Shown in pieces: positions 58,701 to 60,882 of a stretch of 64,000 nucleotides of DNA (its first letter is position 1; every line of letters begins with the position of its first letter). This stretch comes from an uncultured Parvibacter sp. (lineage in GTDB: Bacteria; Actinomycetota; Coriobacteriia; Coriobacteriales; Eggerthellaceae), in assembly GCA_910587945.1 (NCBI GenBank), contig CAJUNI010000001.1, positions 17,026 to 81,025 of the forward strand. Direction: 5' to 3'. Position numbers and translations under genes: made by a program. Below the pieces are notes generated by a model. The model worked only from the letters and a program-made list of their open reading frames with translations. It did not search any database and was not told the DNA's origin.

Positions 58701-60667
58701 ACGGCAGCGGTGACGGTGCTGGCGATGGAACCGGCGATGGCGAAGGCACTGGTGCTGGCGATGGAACCGGCGATGGTTCTGGTGACGGTACTGGTGAAGG
58801 TTCTGGCTCGGGTGAGGGTTCGGGCGAGGGCACTGAGCCGGGCACCGGTGAAAATCCGGGCGAGGACGAGACGCCTGACGGCCCCACGGATCCGACCGAC
58901 CCCACCGATCCTACGGACCCGACCGACCCAACTGATCCCGAAGAGCCTACTGATCCCACCGACCCCGAAGATCCTACGGATCCTGAGGAGCCGGCCGAGC
59001 CGAAACAAAAGGGTCGTTGGGTCTATGATCCGACCTTCGATGATCCCGATGCTGATGGCACTGATCCGGCTGGTATGCGGGTTATGGAAACTGATGCTAA
59101 TGGTTGGTGGCGCTATGATCGTCTTGAGTCGACCGGCGTTGTCGAGATTGATGGCGTGCCTACCGAGGTGGTCTATGGCTACCGCGTGAACATCCCGGGC
59201 TTGCCGGAGAACTACTCCGTGACGGTCATGAAGAGTACGGCCGACAATCAAGCAGGCTCCGACCTTGACCAAATGACCACGCGCGTGGTTCCCGATGAAC
59301 CCGTCAATGGTCTCATTATGCTGGCCGAGCCCTATCGTGTCGAAGCTGGCGAAGGTGAAGTTGTGGCCGAGGGCTTAGGCGAGGGCTCCTGGTCTACCCG
59401 CTGGACGAAGTCGAGCTACGCCAACGATGCCGGTTTGGTACTCCATCGCATGGCAGCTATTGGCGGTCGCTCCTGGAAAGATATGAACCGCAATGGTCTC
59501 CAGGAGGCGGATGAAGTGGAGCTTACCAATGTCCACGTCATCCTGGAGCGCACCACGCTTGATGAGCTAGAGGGTGCCGAGACCATTGAAGGCTTGGGTA
59601 TTCCTATTACCGACGGCCAACCGGGTTCTGACCTTGACCGCTTTGGCGAACCGCTGCTTGCGGCGCTGCGTCCGTTGCCGGTAGTGCCTGATGAGCCTGG
59701 TGATAATCCGGGTGAGGACGGTGACGATCCCACTGATCCGTCTGACCCCACGGAGCCGACTGATCCGACAGAACCTACTGATCCAACGGAGCCGACCGAT
59801 CCGGTTGACCCGACGGAGCCCACTGACCCGAGCACGCCTACGGAGCCGACAGATCCTGATACGGGTGACGGTGGCGAAGAAGGCGACGGTACCGAGCCGG
59901 GCGAGGGTGAACCCACGACCCCCACAGAGCCCACAGAGCCGGGTACGGGTGACGCAGAAGAGACGACCAGCTATCGCGTTCGTGCTCTGGCCGATGAGAC
60001 TACCGAGGATGGCGTTGGCGATGGGACCGAAGGTACTGAGCCCACCACTCCTGATGAAGGTGACGACAGCGAAGTAGTACCGCCGACGGATTCAGATTCA
60101 GAAGATCCTGATGAGGAAGAAGAGGAACCGGTACACGAGCCAGAGTGGACCGCGATTCGCGATCAGTACACCGATGAAGAGGGCAATTATCTCTTCGCCG
60201 GCCTTCCCATGGCTGATGCCGAGGGTCGTCCCTATTACTACCGGGTCCGTGTGGATCGTCCCGAGGGAGGCTTCTATGTGGAGGCACTCCAGGGCGATGA
60301 TCCGAACTTGGATAGCGACATCGTTCCGCTGGGCGATGACTATGAAGCTCTGCAGGCGCTTACCACAAGCTACTCCGTGGGAGAAACCATCCCCGAAGGC
60401 GTCAATGCCTATGGTCAGCTCATTACCCAAAACGAGCCTCATAGCTGGACGAGGGAGACGGGTTGTGCGGTAGACATGGGCTTCGGCTTTGACCCGCTGC
60501 GTCCTGATCAGATTATCGACACCATGGTTAAGCGGGCCAAGAAATTAGGACTTCCGCAAACGGGAGACACCCTTGCACTCTTCGGACTGCTGCTCTTACT
60601 TGCCTTAACGGGCGGCGCCTTAGCACTAAGTCGTCGTCGCTTACGGCGAAAGGAGCAAGCGGAGTAG
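28697..60667 (+). CDS. Giant LPQTG-anchored surface protein (10,656 codons as read; about 10,714 residues if phase-on)
   Basis: One uninterrupted frame of almost 32 kb. The order is: basic n-region and signal peptide ending near VAEA; acidic spacer; two related N-terminal domains (from ~29090 and ~30690); five or six divergent beta-rich modules (32980-36730, with a weaker one to ~38060); a long middle region with Asp-rich (40492), Pro-Asp (42820) and Pro-Glu (47215) spacers and a Cys/His-rich island (48505-48905); at least seven SdrD-B-like domains (53770-60330); and finally LPQTG (60551-60565), a transmembrane segment and an Arg-rich tail. It is expected to be secreted, sortase-linked to peptidoglycan and adhesive. 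GTG 28697 has no useful n-region or proper ribosome binding site. The frame is open back to 28547 without any ATG, GTG or TTG, so the real start is ATG 28522 through the G tract. No frameshift or stop interrupts the body, arguing for selection. Confidence 0.93.
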   Translation: MVSVVMAVLLAVTMFDASSLSPLVAEAAPEEPAVEAPVDDTAATEEAQSEESDSTDPDASATEEGEEATPEETEETAKPKLSELQGIALDQSALETLAPDGLIPLDEVTPAFEEGTGSLEDIIIPALNVWGAPLAASTGYLVSDQPLHVALTLDEEALNRGFIGGTAAADRFNFTIELPYVYKASEDGTLGVTASAEEWMVRAALAQAYDETADNATTEEIQSAAAALIETMDPTQATRAVLRSSDIPQGWKLWQRHGSGWLPLTADDLAAGISGKVLFRYEGLGLGDSAADKALQESTDEADIALRDAVVPGALDATSQLPEFELTVVGSLDEGHSIPVVWGYEGHSYTNKEGEVTLGAARRAAVESIPLAAGEFDGQAELSVEALAAPKGWSVHALTVAIPEDAPRAQALNVAALYPEHLALRDDARFYDVTALEAEALVELDFTDTAAMEEAGATPVDASVVATGSISAALEEAGAIEPGETRTLVVAVPWAEGAFASLLPATDDASAQAPEKTLVTDEQWADVFAVQRPLYGGVLQNKATSEETQSVQVPVVFEAEPIFAQEDDTIALRLREEVNADVTDAPASKDEPEAEEPSDAEEGDESTTEEDPADGNTEATEEPATEIAPRPEPVKNYGMYANALVERPLYRAAGAYNLADHFNPYLFPATTLMELPETENVYMVSKSTDVKVQTMIEVNSSGGFIGDLTHPIELKIVVPFIYKDAQGNVLTADTEEAYKEAMGITGNLTPEQCNTMMRLAATPQDTDAAAFFEEWRVYVCPNGTTEGMYQFDPEWMDPNSPLASPLYAGKGLTGTFILQYIGAGGMFSNQYSAAPQFDIKFLGSVPENTAATMKVGGKVTLYTDDNNERHEGLYEVRPGELDPTSDKLRYMTFIKTNLAWETDLSVKYDKGDQKPLLWEPINYLVYEVRIRNTSEVDDSGEVTPIDLVRHNLTVAYDGSSVGGVRRRDLMAYMLDESGNVVPVTTYDSDGNILTDLTDDIQKGGTFIGVPNKGGALIYNLDDLRQPGDSEEQLAQRIAQFWNTADLIYFSDIDDWGLEEIPYQNLGLSGRISFVDEGPIDTGQISTYLVAVPFTTNIAYSTSAGGTKTYATLPARNISTIFFGGRGLDGFQWSKDDQANNGQFMPVKATMSHQKQAFDEETQTWKNVGLGRIGYLSKYRLNNFKTQGNVYISGIQDGLEYGPRLTETLPTNWDLDSIEFHVGKSGAGYAANTHLDENATVATGAQALGNWFDADHGLLQFEVSTVPLDDGWTVEGVDTQWVSLPSSMTAHFEGDANGYGIWKIGSTNGQKSIADVLESMGYQAKSRTKMVATDRLGWFTGNVRILFAQGFDPGLTLPVEVVVNGTIRTPQGDDAGGAFTNNSTLLSGTPQWVPPINYSDNTQGHWGAAISASKAQASLEADGPVQPGVHGFAYSYAESEGGTITYGPESEIKAAPLDQNGGGFLFALTNSSRSRMEPGTFTTSVFSDASDPVAKGTLYDECECFYHRAGYDEVTNITWPNAGWEREGHKGFEAKSIILSSNFLSQVDVTSFTIHPVHEDPEEGGTGPVVLSRAELESYKVTAGSALGNAHPELVGLIYIPNTVWNLPGWSATPLENVSFTFDSIEGSIGYDATNPGGVSNANKNVFIAFHGIAHRLGEQDKPESYLPMGATLATNYNDSRYEEVKASDDAILFGSLANPTLYAFGLSNSLSNTGYVDMTQGNTALQSVYLGRNHAGFSFYLENDTVAPIWGGTFTTSPMKYQIVDDPVVGKYLAGYDASHITLSKYLLDVMSLDDPNAPFLTIKALAYNPTTDTETINTYTFTRNQLNAYVGKSAHTYKYNAQRRYNTGYVTRTGYNTTENVVIPKSAWGNNYFLSLELNYDYFKKEIKFSSNYDGYSWDTGRYYSIYEDTIVNRRPTVAIYGAATMPGTYSVQGTFNAAKHPIFQPLNAEAKATANITTNAADPTVVARGFEKYNINDTTAWGDFEQRKVIDFLDSRSGYSFFLGNNSSSVITRGKIVIEQTAPTSNPLFQGRLEGDGTTTKLYGWEAESIVLNQKLRQSASIRRVVITTIEDTDNPVAPTTPATTVVTRAQLDASYQNGGAYVIPSSVWGNHHLLRIEIDVTNFGASIDSDPTYEVKQGNKWVTTSDKPHRESIPRVILQGTPTRWGDLDLKCTFKTYNDCYTSGDTSNRSAADNAILAPRNPDYRILAYAFRDHNPRQYSENERDTRNDVFTNNNVGAHKQLADMEIENSGYVYHLMSVNRSKSLMGSFTTGNTDRMMDSQLQDYRGFHSSKVVLSASLLAAMTNPSVTLTFYDRDPITLTRGDADPTLDLNQFLVRANGTNTYDPTVNHGTDLAGAMAIPSAYWAPGYLKNVTVNFDSFTGSVLFAGTTSGSTRATNFIPPANKGAGAYVAIYGMADNPNYDLWLPGTFRTTFYRSGNDVSCNDNAALVVVKPTPRIFTRAFDNRSTLQFDDLEDPRSQAAPLFKERSGFIFQLGNASTSNLAPAKFTMTDLPAEQYESKLRGFETTHVWVSGSLINNTDIASVTLKVRDYADNVETITLDTTNTDPALNLATYAKNGGFDITPGAWADSDGNARYLLNVSVSFNQMKRNTAPARNPSSSTMANQAMVALYGKPTRVGNITVTGTLSSSYGATLAPDVSDSDTSTLEVVTAEPVLTIDRGWTLNGSPANGAPTSSPYVDSPSGKDTNLYQHYYYNSIPYRWGEDEAHEKAWTVYHLYNATESAVDSMDLNLILDQTTVDANGKKTGFVPTDLVISGFRTDSSGQWWLKNSSIIEGIDLFYSDHTPVTSASTTNMVNYAADDASGARVSIPMATLANYISGGTLTLPIDDTTFTNTSKVVKSVRIRFKTMGEQLTGSNRLDFYIYGKMEHHGAAAFSDEAPNGSWHNSAYYEANQTRYITTRAALYPRTGDYGYGISRNANRDIPIQAFQYGAYAEAFRGASSPVTSSPNPGEIVEVAHADKETGYTFQFWNKTQARSDKNSILYDLRSVGDKSGGHGAKSVHGLLTKRVEIDATMLTVGRLPGSTSSSLQSIKFSFIGNNGDQVITITPDQLATYLSGNKYIFRLDSQAAFASATDKYLRSVELVYGDIAPKYVCGTVTAKFFGDVDWYTQVYENGQDSLLEGYVGARQTGMPASIAPRNASDSAFLTVKKPYLGIETHGRYKDITESYIQNINNCDGNRTYLTVPYDRDHQLWVKVYNLDNFSKLEKSDVNIKLYLERENVPLESSPSMPNWLWTGFHATQMTVNRDLMDRFGTVGEIWLYSVEDNATAKPNTPTVKLEPVMNASGRPTGFKDKATGQVYALNGSGNLVLTEAQLQAMGIKNLYQVDLQDWLNMRTQVASDNVNAQTVIFDGFTDANFGKDFIAISADAKMYMGGIDYNPDCVLTKHDDTAELVSKMLFDTTTVAAFTDNQMTRRFDRWATSKEEGHDYPRHGSISNGNTTGEDHDHELQIGYKAQGSFLVDFRQGLLAAAEKTSKYEFEDYPYYLYSVKSFGNKPFNTAADLTMTQTIPAAHFDAYYIKIHPNAISYMQSIDITYGDGSIATIDLSSYGANSGNGNSWANGKRFLRIDLLYKENGVHKPFLRTQNGSATDTDDYAYRAAFDDTVPQADRVKEVTYHLRINQTAASGNTALGPDFGSWYDWKSLEATPLEVTGRYVPAKDVTDTGGFWAGNGTSQVRTSVRVGGSYSSNNHLRKAATRYDRWNDHSAADGFRSKFSWQDYYAFTDYSEDLVGKMRHLVTNVDYRVYETGNYVRVAALNNFTSGSKKLTTATLDTYEEYQGLASWEKGTGIRGNWEKAPFGKDTQYKVSYFRWQEAMKYPVDYVWGTSSWPNQNGMGVYIRSTWKNNDYVDKGHIFDFMNTGWRLVSFADEVHVREDLPVIRPDENGVYYGFLTTGMTLPYGDGDYYEGLPNPDDTGYDDDDDPSGGDDDGPQTDPDDPNEEDPEDEVKDDKQERKSMLRYVDHIDFYIREFRVDPVTGEPLKNAAGEYEYKTALGTYVSASTPGYTRVHRLSQGTGGPAANEIDFVGAWNAKKDVHVRFDHAGQDNASQISYVNASTPYSYIFTDLKTYDFVTSYDVVLTDVHGSADYTDETGYATNSHGDPYEKYSSWNRQDHDMLVYGRPYTWKPINTSKEPYKSDWARMKKDSINTVWTSTYRDYSKLADQGGHQYVNKVKDTGPSYGIGDNDHYKDRAYIVSFGIPIQANVWLDAQNSAGNNADGTTLYDYKDNNVKNVTPNIGTYEARMQNLKDKGGEDATGRATHISYAQLTANLSSYLRLQKVYIPKGFIDNIKKNADGTAENGGWFELQSFKFTVQVDGGTQTVTASWQDLVDWGLTSGPNSSTKYPDCYVIDVEKYLRQKFDDGSWTLATYKACDTTNTIEGYRGNPEVNRTYSRPRVVSMELTYNSPNALQRRELRMLDSEEWLTDTKAKAGVKNSRDADSYAFAFAYDGVFVDRTPDSYTSATATGNDPATGNWDDYSTPTFGKQGTGFPDVYSNDTVVVTDLKSKDPHADMSVLPNVIDDDGGYNLRHLLGILDSSMTRGATLPVRSASGSITGYRHVFAYDKAATDVESPVSYDPDSETMWTNIPDGGLYVGDYVEYDLYIGADAASVLPMESLSARFEVEKGQRIIGWEVKKQQDGTGAWVDANSANLPVTATLGNASGTNTQECLPQVDYSVTTTVTYPDPEPDPDPDPDPDPDPDPDPDPDPDPDPDPDPDPEPNPDPENPEPETPETPDTPEVPEETASVQTEQLTQNEMATQALVQSVAAAMPLVDPIITTTENYDNNRVLEFQVGRTLYELNENGEYVLTPEADRVVQPGKGVHIRVITQLTDEVSNSTYDQVKENTAWNDDRPTHYMNYHPRAYFYGTSAPKHGFTQYRAKGSSAQNYSTPFTYSNDEGLGTSDIAHEHSYNYVVGGIKQYGVRLRSDLTYYNHRSDHTRTHIETGSDGFSYVVNDDHAKDPTLDMQFTATSPYGVANVDGNPAQMTVGNLINPTYHTSNITVTVQLFDAQKLKGFELTQTPKIAQTNKKVLQANGADVDLRYPPTLAPSVNLEAGRATATSDGLNADPDRRPTIKIEYFDAPGTDPLVGTWKSEAEIRADHGGNVQAGYLVNVNPFRTVTQVRWTYYDIPATQTDSAGNQVPYRLEDVALVGVGRYLDNRNQNSSFHYSGTYQEQLEGWTSSEFAMDVGYTHYHEERTQVDFCGLPNNTDKTWFQVEEPKVHDLVMTKQDSGATQRFTTYRRMPVIRFQTQFFQSKTLAERPYKANAEQKIGYLPGERLWIKDALYNVPRGANSNQGTSAIEGEIYNPVFYERIPLNYLVDDDGHEIDAEYLFERLSAEGAIRWTDAQGRDVLKERTVDQKVHLRVTKVDEADAPETARDYGGMMVYQNANQSITNTSSRTFQDLVPATSSQNSRFGLFRIEWVPDEDLTGGVPMVPAGRDPLAPADKTAPGNACVEVGDTIELIFDVTAALDGLPQVYTNVGANTGAKAGTVGLEPWSFPRIGEYFHQWSAGDRWGYSGSNPLASNFSYSSISRGIVKMENQSKLMDLDFLHHEAAFTADKPGSVDLWEMFDGSYTYIPGTDEKTESYVIIGYKNNKGEMQDTQDSTHTIPVYGWKSKNAKGTDGSGGTYFLDEDASTGNYVQTARYTPRPAVNGTVASVASRLPSEAWLVSPNNESANRAQDTRYLRDYWSFVTKLRTTGPRGTAEGAETEWGSKTPLVWSETHLHLQKAWIATTSEFVAGATGSVDETADWESQRQYALWDAHESWPESSSMVSDWKGLFYGQYTTALQYHQSYTAKLQALNYGDRTLDGVEFTYVMPYGAEPEFEADSAGNLVPKVSAEVLANSTGMTNLSTDPKVNETYSAIDSSLVEVEILQTPYSAYAGYDAPSASQNPADYRDGLIQKSGVVDVSADRDRSTYEPKNATGNLATGGAPVVDTAAMTTQAYVESSQPWVLKITVKQPLGKWFGRNSDGTAVGEDKNVVDPDAYSGNAGYKINVSVASRIFANPANDEGEWYDRVMLSPWDKEEATGSDVAKGERPSRSSAYFAVYDLDHYEGISAQADTNKNDGDLNNLQMGGMDWRVVLSRNLADDTSWGSYNMPSVNGRTVLNNAILVRTPVADEDEDDPLAAASVQGGRAYNPVTITPQPTQPKPSTGTEEPVDPEEPGTTPEEPGVDPTDPTEPEEPGDEEAFDPTHVVWWMAYKNEEAASSPKLYAQTGTKAIQRKPLIRVWNTIGEDGVGADSTAYHVQDEGDVRQLNIHVENRYWWNDTAVNSVKRNSSSDTQLNERRSHTYAVDGGQMGSLMQPIVTIVLPESLAPVDSSTHRPYARVIDWEQTFKSADWDVVCAYDATADSKAKVGPSANLSKEEAAKLFDATVTYEKVEDPTALDGATDEYRFVIRFTAKHEINGDPTLEHALRSKGTDVFKFDIITVGDSKLSEEDQKHSEVLRSMENIRTYVSSQLENSQFLTDEDIAGNPYTVGSPYQRRFPGDTSDKRLDSRQIKLATKATVLTPVSSAYNYFNGPHAIPNFWDSTDYTFMTQTEIDRLTAPYAKIDPNTPNSNYPNGRPIGGKVFTYTCDEGADICLACTNYANEQAAAAAGQWTLGTARPCECVHRNQTDWGNFGWDYNKNTFKNPGQVVYKNYKTKSDGSVGDLRDAFNNPNKNNYYLTCKPGAGGCAGDDCGWTINWFAGSWGDRYRWVGCPTHTRTHRETIRIDEFSTYGVLPADPINDGVKQRDPKSVTQEGTEAAKTNKLVRFAGRYYEDQDASSALEPARLHVEDYWFRANHSLSAESTARLNGNEGTLSAKTFMNRRTGKIASTRDSGVMAGLKLRRWSSPQLDILYEVEHESGYGATGDTTGAGAIEGQTLQRSGALGESAQDSWQYGESLWYAAKLTNVKGEDQFDGSPIFHGKYVFAFDLPKETTYFTNQAAMTFTDTPDGLAAIKQVLAQGVDYDDDNPPFVVEWGHTDRHTGAYRVDHLTPKQLIEQGWTVNITTQPDYGTNTTDNPEFGKPDSDDPTDLINDADPVFGVSKEKERDNEKVVFEIAMPDDASDEEFNRFDTMLEAYWGGIHPTGYMGVGDTLTVKVRARIDNLPSESYVKTRFPDSLTYKEKINRINTWRGETSTVHITLHDSQLLWLDNNYNGRGWRHSFANGSTGAKSAQLYQEAPAPNPDPYTIHPYNFALLDTSRYRMDAADKDADHEDRYNNTTGAFEPAVDYDNDGDLTDEYLTATTGTFKIWCPSSSVRGDTYALRSLVVDQDFEVSLANDAFWQADNKFYITQAVNTGGAVNSFIMDWQLPYYATQNSSIYDAQYQTTLSPIWRIRKQNVKTIHPGVWEVTGAEYNEDGTPANELAEQAEALRLYVWARVGSTDITKSNSVYFEQNGAMNNTYENYAMPGTDADRDYFYGEDDFAVNGAGQFIYGPDGNRVSDDFNTADAENKTTNVRNPNSPWVLLAVYNATDETNNERPIDVSYLTGGQQDIRQIRWVVKAVDTDAVHATSGKGLSNSTADKALGQSLDTYKTYEKGVPHGLRLKVDAMPDDLSSDALKAATEGPQEADELDPDRLNVGWEATKNLEGDDFLYSSHGKLLLNKGVPMPSSITDNAAAVQCQIDVDTRKAINDTSSPSNPDDDDDGFQGGESSETPSVHLNHFVSSVLRYDDTKYVEVERQRVGFYRIHEKPALMLTMEQAYYNGSANKGYKWETGTPSLNLSNSKMMRYKITLTNLDEDMLNTLGLINLQLDTCTNPDLSILFPVLEQFGAAAALNNQTLTYVPYRDTLGVDSDGNPTCKLNLGYKSDPVLVEVEKTIPGTDITYTTWEVDPDHPAVSMDGSTPLWTYHIENQTPAFTTAKKTKQVTTELPDGTTQTETVLTDEDDIYDMDPTDPTNVHPLTLTDPQIRAETDPDYPGSMIAKDKMRDIFSQADAKYMSWHFTGRQLEDGSYDSASLNPGQAIVIEIMMPIDPTAGPHMPTDQLKPSGYAYKEGNYEPYIPVSQEVMSTNYILDTRDWNLDDDTNEMLMQVELPAIGFATVDVHTQAKMSTSQLGTDYTKTIQGPVGVPEGGNYSYRAQAINRGMSPTMSPNYTHGILFDVLPYEDDVHVVNSEGNQPTTRRSTWNGWVDDLDSITLTMNDPTGEQGGSRVLGTAEAQLWVGPYSYNQAADVMTPLTEEALPQVWSRATDMNKIGFMNDRHVNINADAEANLRASNFVKLEELKEYCEKHPAEAENLRKALRGVWAEIVDNPLYLPKVGNFELSYEMHAPLNLPKYLGTTNGQASIDMSEVQNPGRAQRLAAVTQWNSMAQRINQKGGAAADKTAFLFEDPEAGAYIDAPDTRGYVGDYIWIDANWNELQDDTNADVTGTTVDDLGRTTTYHRGDNGRFLLSTDKTFDAEGNWLGNFVNEQGETVQTADALIDLDYDGEVEDPGVNGVTVELLNQYGQPVNREGQVAKWEQHPDSGVWRWVLYDAYGQNRVLTETGGGWVAASGEGPVTYTSESDYYGNKGYWILSNINPNAVNEMGEKVEYKLRYTFPYEYANYALTTKLIGPDKDNKLIIERIEDDPDTPENEARLVLTTEDTIELVEVAYEEDEFKNMANEDIFMNPDPTHRKQDARSTSYDVGIARPVTYQGTVFRDDMLESTQPNFAYADGLELDYDYIDGYLDHQQNYNDTSAAIETFREQRVASMNVSVHRYSPVTKTVDPVPALDVDGNPAVYKTETDGAFTFVMQPGYHYVVRCDDQVPTRFLKPTPYLFVQDPLAEPNATQPLHDNDVRISSLDGLTYYETHSFLAKVPLDEANHAIYEQDEEWRGYRYYHQIDLGFVDGARGFLGNKVWDDSDYNGVQVEASDQGVEGIRVTAEQYWWNPNANGQGQGGWQLVEKDFFTQTTNRAGVYVFKGLPTYVYDPLDTTENKPDDLKQRYLAGYRLRIDNDTLADQDETWSFTLRNNAYTHTGAVDDELDSDACTIEMTGPDDASFGSGATTTKTVHYLNEATPSTAVNIDEGIFVNSMIVLAGLSMPGKSDPANIVQVTVPGGGTYEFDFANAQRFDQWDAGLVRVPTAAVTGRVWHDANYDGVQAKDADGAWASSEPGLVGEQVLLTQWYYEPTKTNPADGGSHWFQNLDFGNDARTTAINSAQAYDAASATTEGGPDAAGLMPGELLTTTDADGVYRYENLPTAWTADDGRQRLAAYRVRLVSMHVDDKGTADPSDDNHWLPTRFHQGVGAAAIAVDSDLQDQTDLVLSNREMVNGVAQNRALSGQTILAARIPMARYGQASQVTIPAGECPGGVGASYDWLKVRNDAWREGDTWWVASGDAGELPRPTADIEGYLWEDPDNDGIHDDAEAGVAGVRVTLERYVPDPANLDGDGDGWRRDETWHSDWANDPDYTLYNPTPGVEEVSAWDAYDDHPQRGIGSDYAGHSMRTDANGHFLFADLETQRLEADGTTTVFAYRVRVTVSPDLRYTYLIAKYRQGENYTLDSDLRYQDAYLMDPESREYDVLLHRADVASHSANVVQAASSNNPNQGEIRVGRSLAARVAAATGQRAAMNYPYDLAKPADRANNDGMVEETIDAEIAGDLWFDTDHNGTFDEGERPIEGVRMRLVKWYLDLDDTTWVRLEDYDYAYTDAEGHYSFGPQLVYFKMDPETIAERYPDYEGDLATRPFLMGYTVEAQQDDADGHGVGYLPATHREVGDWTTSSKAMDPGTADPELGYSDNWFPIQWSDDYLAVTDEMRAVDQRLVLANPIVEGSSDEHKFRGFDVSSGASQLHMNGGFVPLEIEGIVWEDDNDGVRQESEPGIEGVRIELRRYWYDPNWEPEEEPGEGTEPGEGEEPGEGEEPGTGENPGEGTEPGEGENPGEGEEPGEGEEPGEGENPGGITEPTDPDQPTEPEQPTEPTDPEEPGEGETPGGEGETEGEETQSVLFQQSVARVMALAFSDAVALAEGDSADGETEGDGTGDGTGEGADAGDGTGDGAGDGSGDGAGDGTGDGEGTGAGDGTGDGSGDGTGEGSGSGEGSGEGTEPGTGENPGEDETPDGPTDPTDPTDPTDPTDPTDPEEPTDPTDPEDPTDPEEPAEPKQKGRWVYDPTFDDPDADGTDPAGMRVMETDANGWWRYDRLESTGVVEIDGVPTEVVYGYRVNIPGLPENYSVTVMKSTADNQAGSDLDQMTTRVVPDEPVNGLIMLAEPYRVEAGEGEVVAEGLGEGSWSTRWTKSSYANDAGLVLHRMAAIGGRSWKDMNRNGLQEADEVELTNVHVILERTTLDELEGAETIEGLGIPITDGQPGSDLDRFGEPLLAALRPLPVVPDEPGDNPGEDGDDPTDPSDPTEPTDPTEPTDPTEPTDPVDPTEPTDPSTPTEPTDPDTGDGGEEGDGTEPGEGEPTTPTEPTEPGTGDAEETTSYRVRALADETTEDGVGDGTEGTEPTTPDEGDDSEVVPPTDSDSEDPDEEEEEPVHEPEWTAIRDQYTDEEGNYLFAGLPMADAEGRPYYYRVRVDRPEGGFYVEALQGDDPNLDSDIVPLGDDYEALQALTTSYSVGETIPEGVNAYGQLITQNEPHSWTRETGCAVDMGFGFDPLRPDQIIDTMVKRAKKLGLPQTGDTLALFGLLLLLALTGGALALSRRRLRRKEQAE
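32968..36730 (+). repeat. Tandem divergent modules of about 240-280 residues in the giant protein
   Basis: Five modules share an order of motifs: a YAF/RGF/RAF-type opening, then SGYxFxLxN, GxFTT, GFxxxxVxLSxSLL and IPxxxWxxxYLxxVxxxFxxFxGSI. Examples are GFLFALTN at ~33076, GFSFYLEN at ~33900, GYSFFLGN at ~34694, GYVYHLMS at ~35456 and GFIFQLGN at ~36173. A weaker sixth (GYTFQFWN, ~37660) follows. They are probably beta-sandwich units; I do not know a named family. Confidence 0.7.
40492..40633 (+). repeat. Asp/Glu-rich spacer of the giant protein
   Basis: The peptide contains runs such as DDDDDP and DPDDPNEEDPEDE. It separates the first third of the protein from the rest and is probably extended and metal- or proton-buffering. 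Confidence 0.7.
42820..42990 (+). repeat. Pro-Asp dipeptide repeat in the giant protein
   Basis: About 17 consecutive Asp-Pro pairs, encoded by alternating GAT/GAC CCx codons, are followed by Pro-Glu-Thr. Such stiff extended spacers are common in wall-anchored proteins. The 6-base DNA periodicity makes it prone to length change in multiples of two residues without loss of frame. Confidence 0.85.
47215..47360 (+). repeat. Pro/Glu/Thr spacer of the giant protein
   Basis: Low-complexity stretch with repeated EEPG and PTDPTEP. It ends at HVVWWMAYK, where a folded domain resumes. Confidence 0.65.
48505..48905 (+). other. Cys/His-rich island in the giant protein
   Basis: Nine or more cysteines lie within ~135 residues: CDEGADICLAC, PCECVH, LTCKPGAGGCAGDDC and VGCPTHTRTH. 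Spacings such as CxxC and CxC with nearby His look like metal-knuckle motifs. The rest of the protein is nearly cysteine-free, so this is a distinct embedded module. Confidence 0.7.
58218..59010 (+). repeat. Low-complexity insertion inside the sixth SdrD-B-like domain
   Basis: Blocks of GEGEEPGEG, then DGTGDGAGDG, then PTDPTDPTDP interrupt the domain between RRYWYDPN and KGRWVYDP. A hydrophobic patch (VARVMALAFSDAVALAEG) lies in the middle. The DNA repeats of 6-18 bases are likely to vary between strains. Confidence 0.75.
59695..60120 (+). repeat. Low-complexity insertion inside the seventh SdrD-B-like domain
   Basis: Repeats of EPTDPTEPTDP and GEGE blocks occupy the same relative place in this domain as the insertion in the previous one. 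The fold resumes at EWTAIRDQYTDEEGNYLFAG. Confidence 0.7.
60551..60667 (+). other. LPQTG sortase signal, membrane anchor and basic tail
   Basis: LPQTG at 60551-60565 is followed by GD-type polar residues, a hydrophobic helix (LALFGLLLLLALTGGALAL) and SRRRLRRKEQAE before the stop. This is a textbook class of cell-wall sorting signal. No sortase gene is present in the window. Confidence 0.95.
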
Positions 60668-60712
60668 CCCGCAGTAGGGCATAAAGTGTGGCGCACGATG
60701 CGGTGTGCCATC

Positions 60713-60752
60713 GCAGGCGGGGTCGTCGGGGGGCGGCCCCGCCTGTCTTTTT
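60713..60752 (+). terminator. Terminator of the giant gene
   Basis: CAGGCGGGG (60714-60722) pairs with CCCCGCCTG (60737-60745), followed by TCTTTTTG, 46 bases after the stop. The 130 bases after it, up to the gdx-like gene, hold nothing recognisable. Confidence 0.85.
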
Positions 60753-60882
60753 GTAAGAGGCCGGGGCGCCTGAGACGGTGTCGTGGCTGCATGCGCCAGG
60801 ACAGGCGAGGCGGCAGTTGCCGTGGTCAGGGACTCGTTTCCCTAGAGCAACTACCTCGCGGCACCTATTCCGGTCGCAGGTA

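Larger units (their letters stand above)
53770..60330 (+). repeat. Array of at least seven SdrD-B-like (Cna-B-type) domains
   Basis: Domain openings of the form G-x-V/I-W-x-D-x-(N/D)-x-(N/D)-G followed by G(V/I)xGVxVxL recur: DYIWIDANWNELQDD (~53800), NKVWDDSDYNGVQ (~55268), GRVWHDANYDGVQ (~55968), GYLWEDPDNDGIHDD (~56756), GDLWFDTDHNGTFDE (~57500), GIVWEDDNDGVRQE (~58112) and GRSWKDMNRNGLQE (~59465). Each ends with YRVRV-like strands and LDSDL. The Asp-rich loops suggest calcium binding, as in SdrD. Confidence 0.85.
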
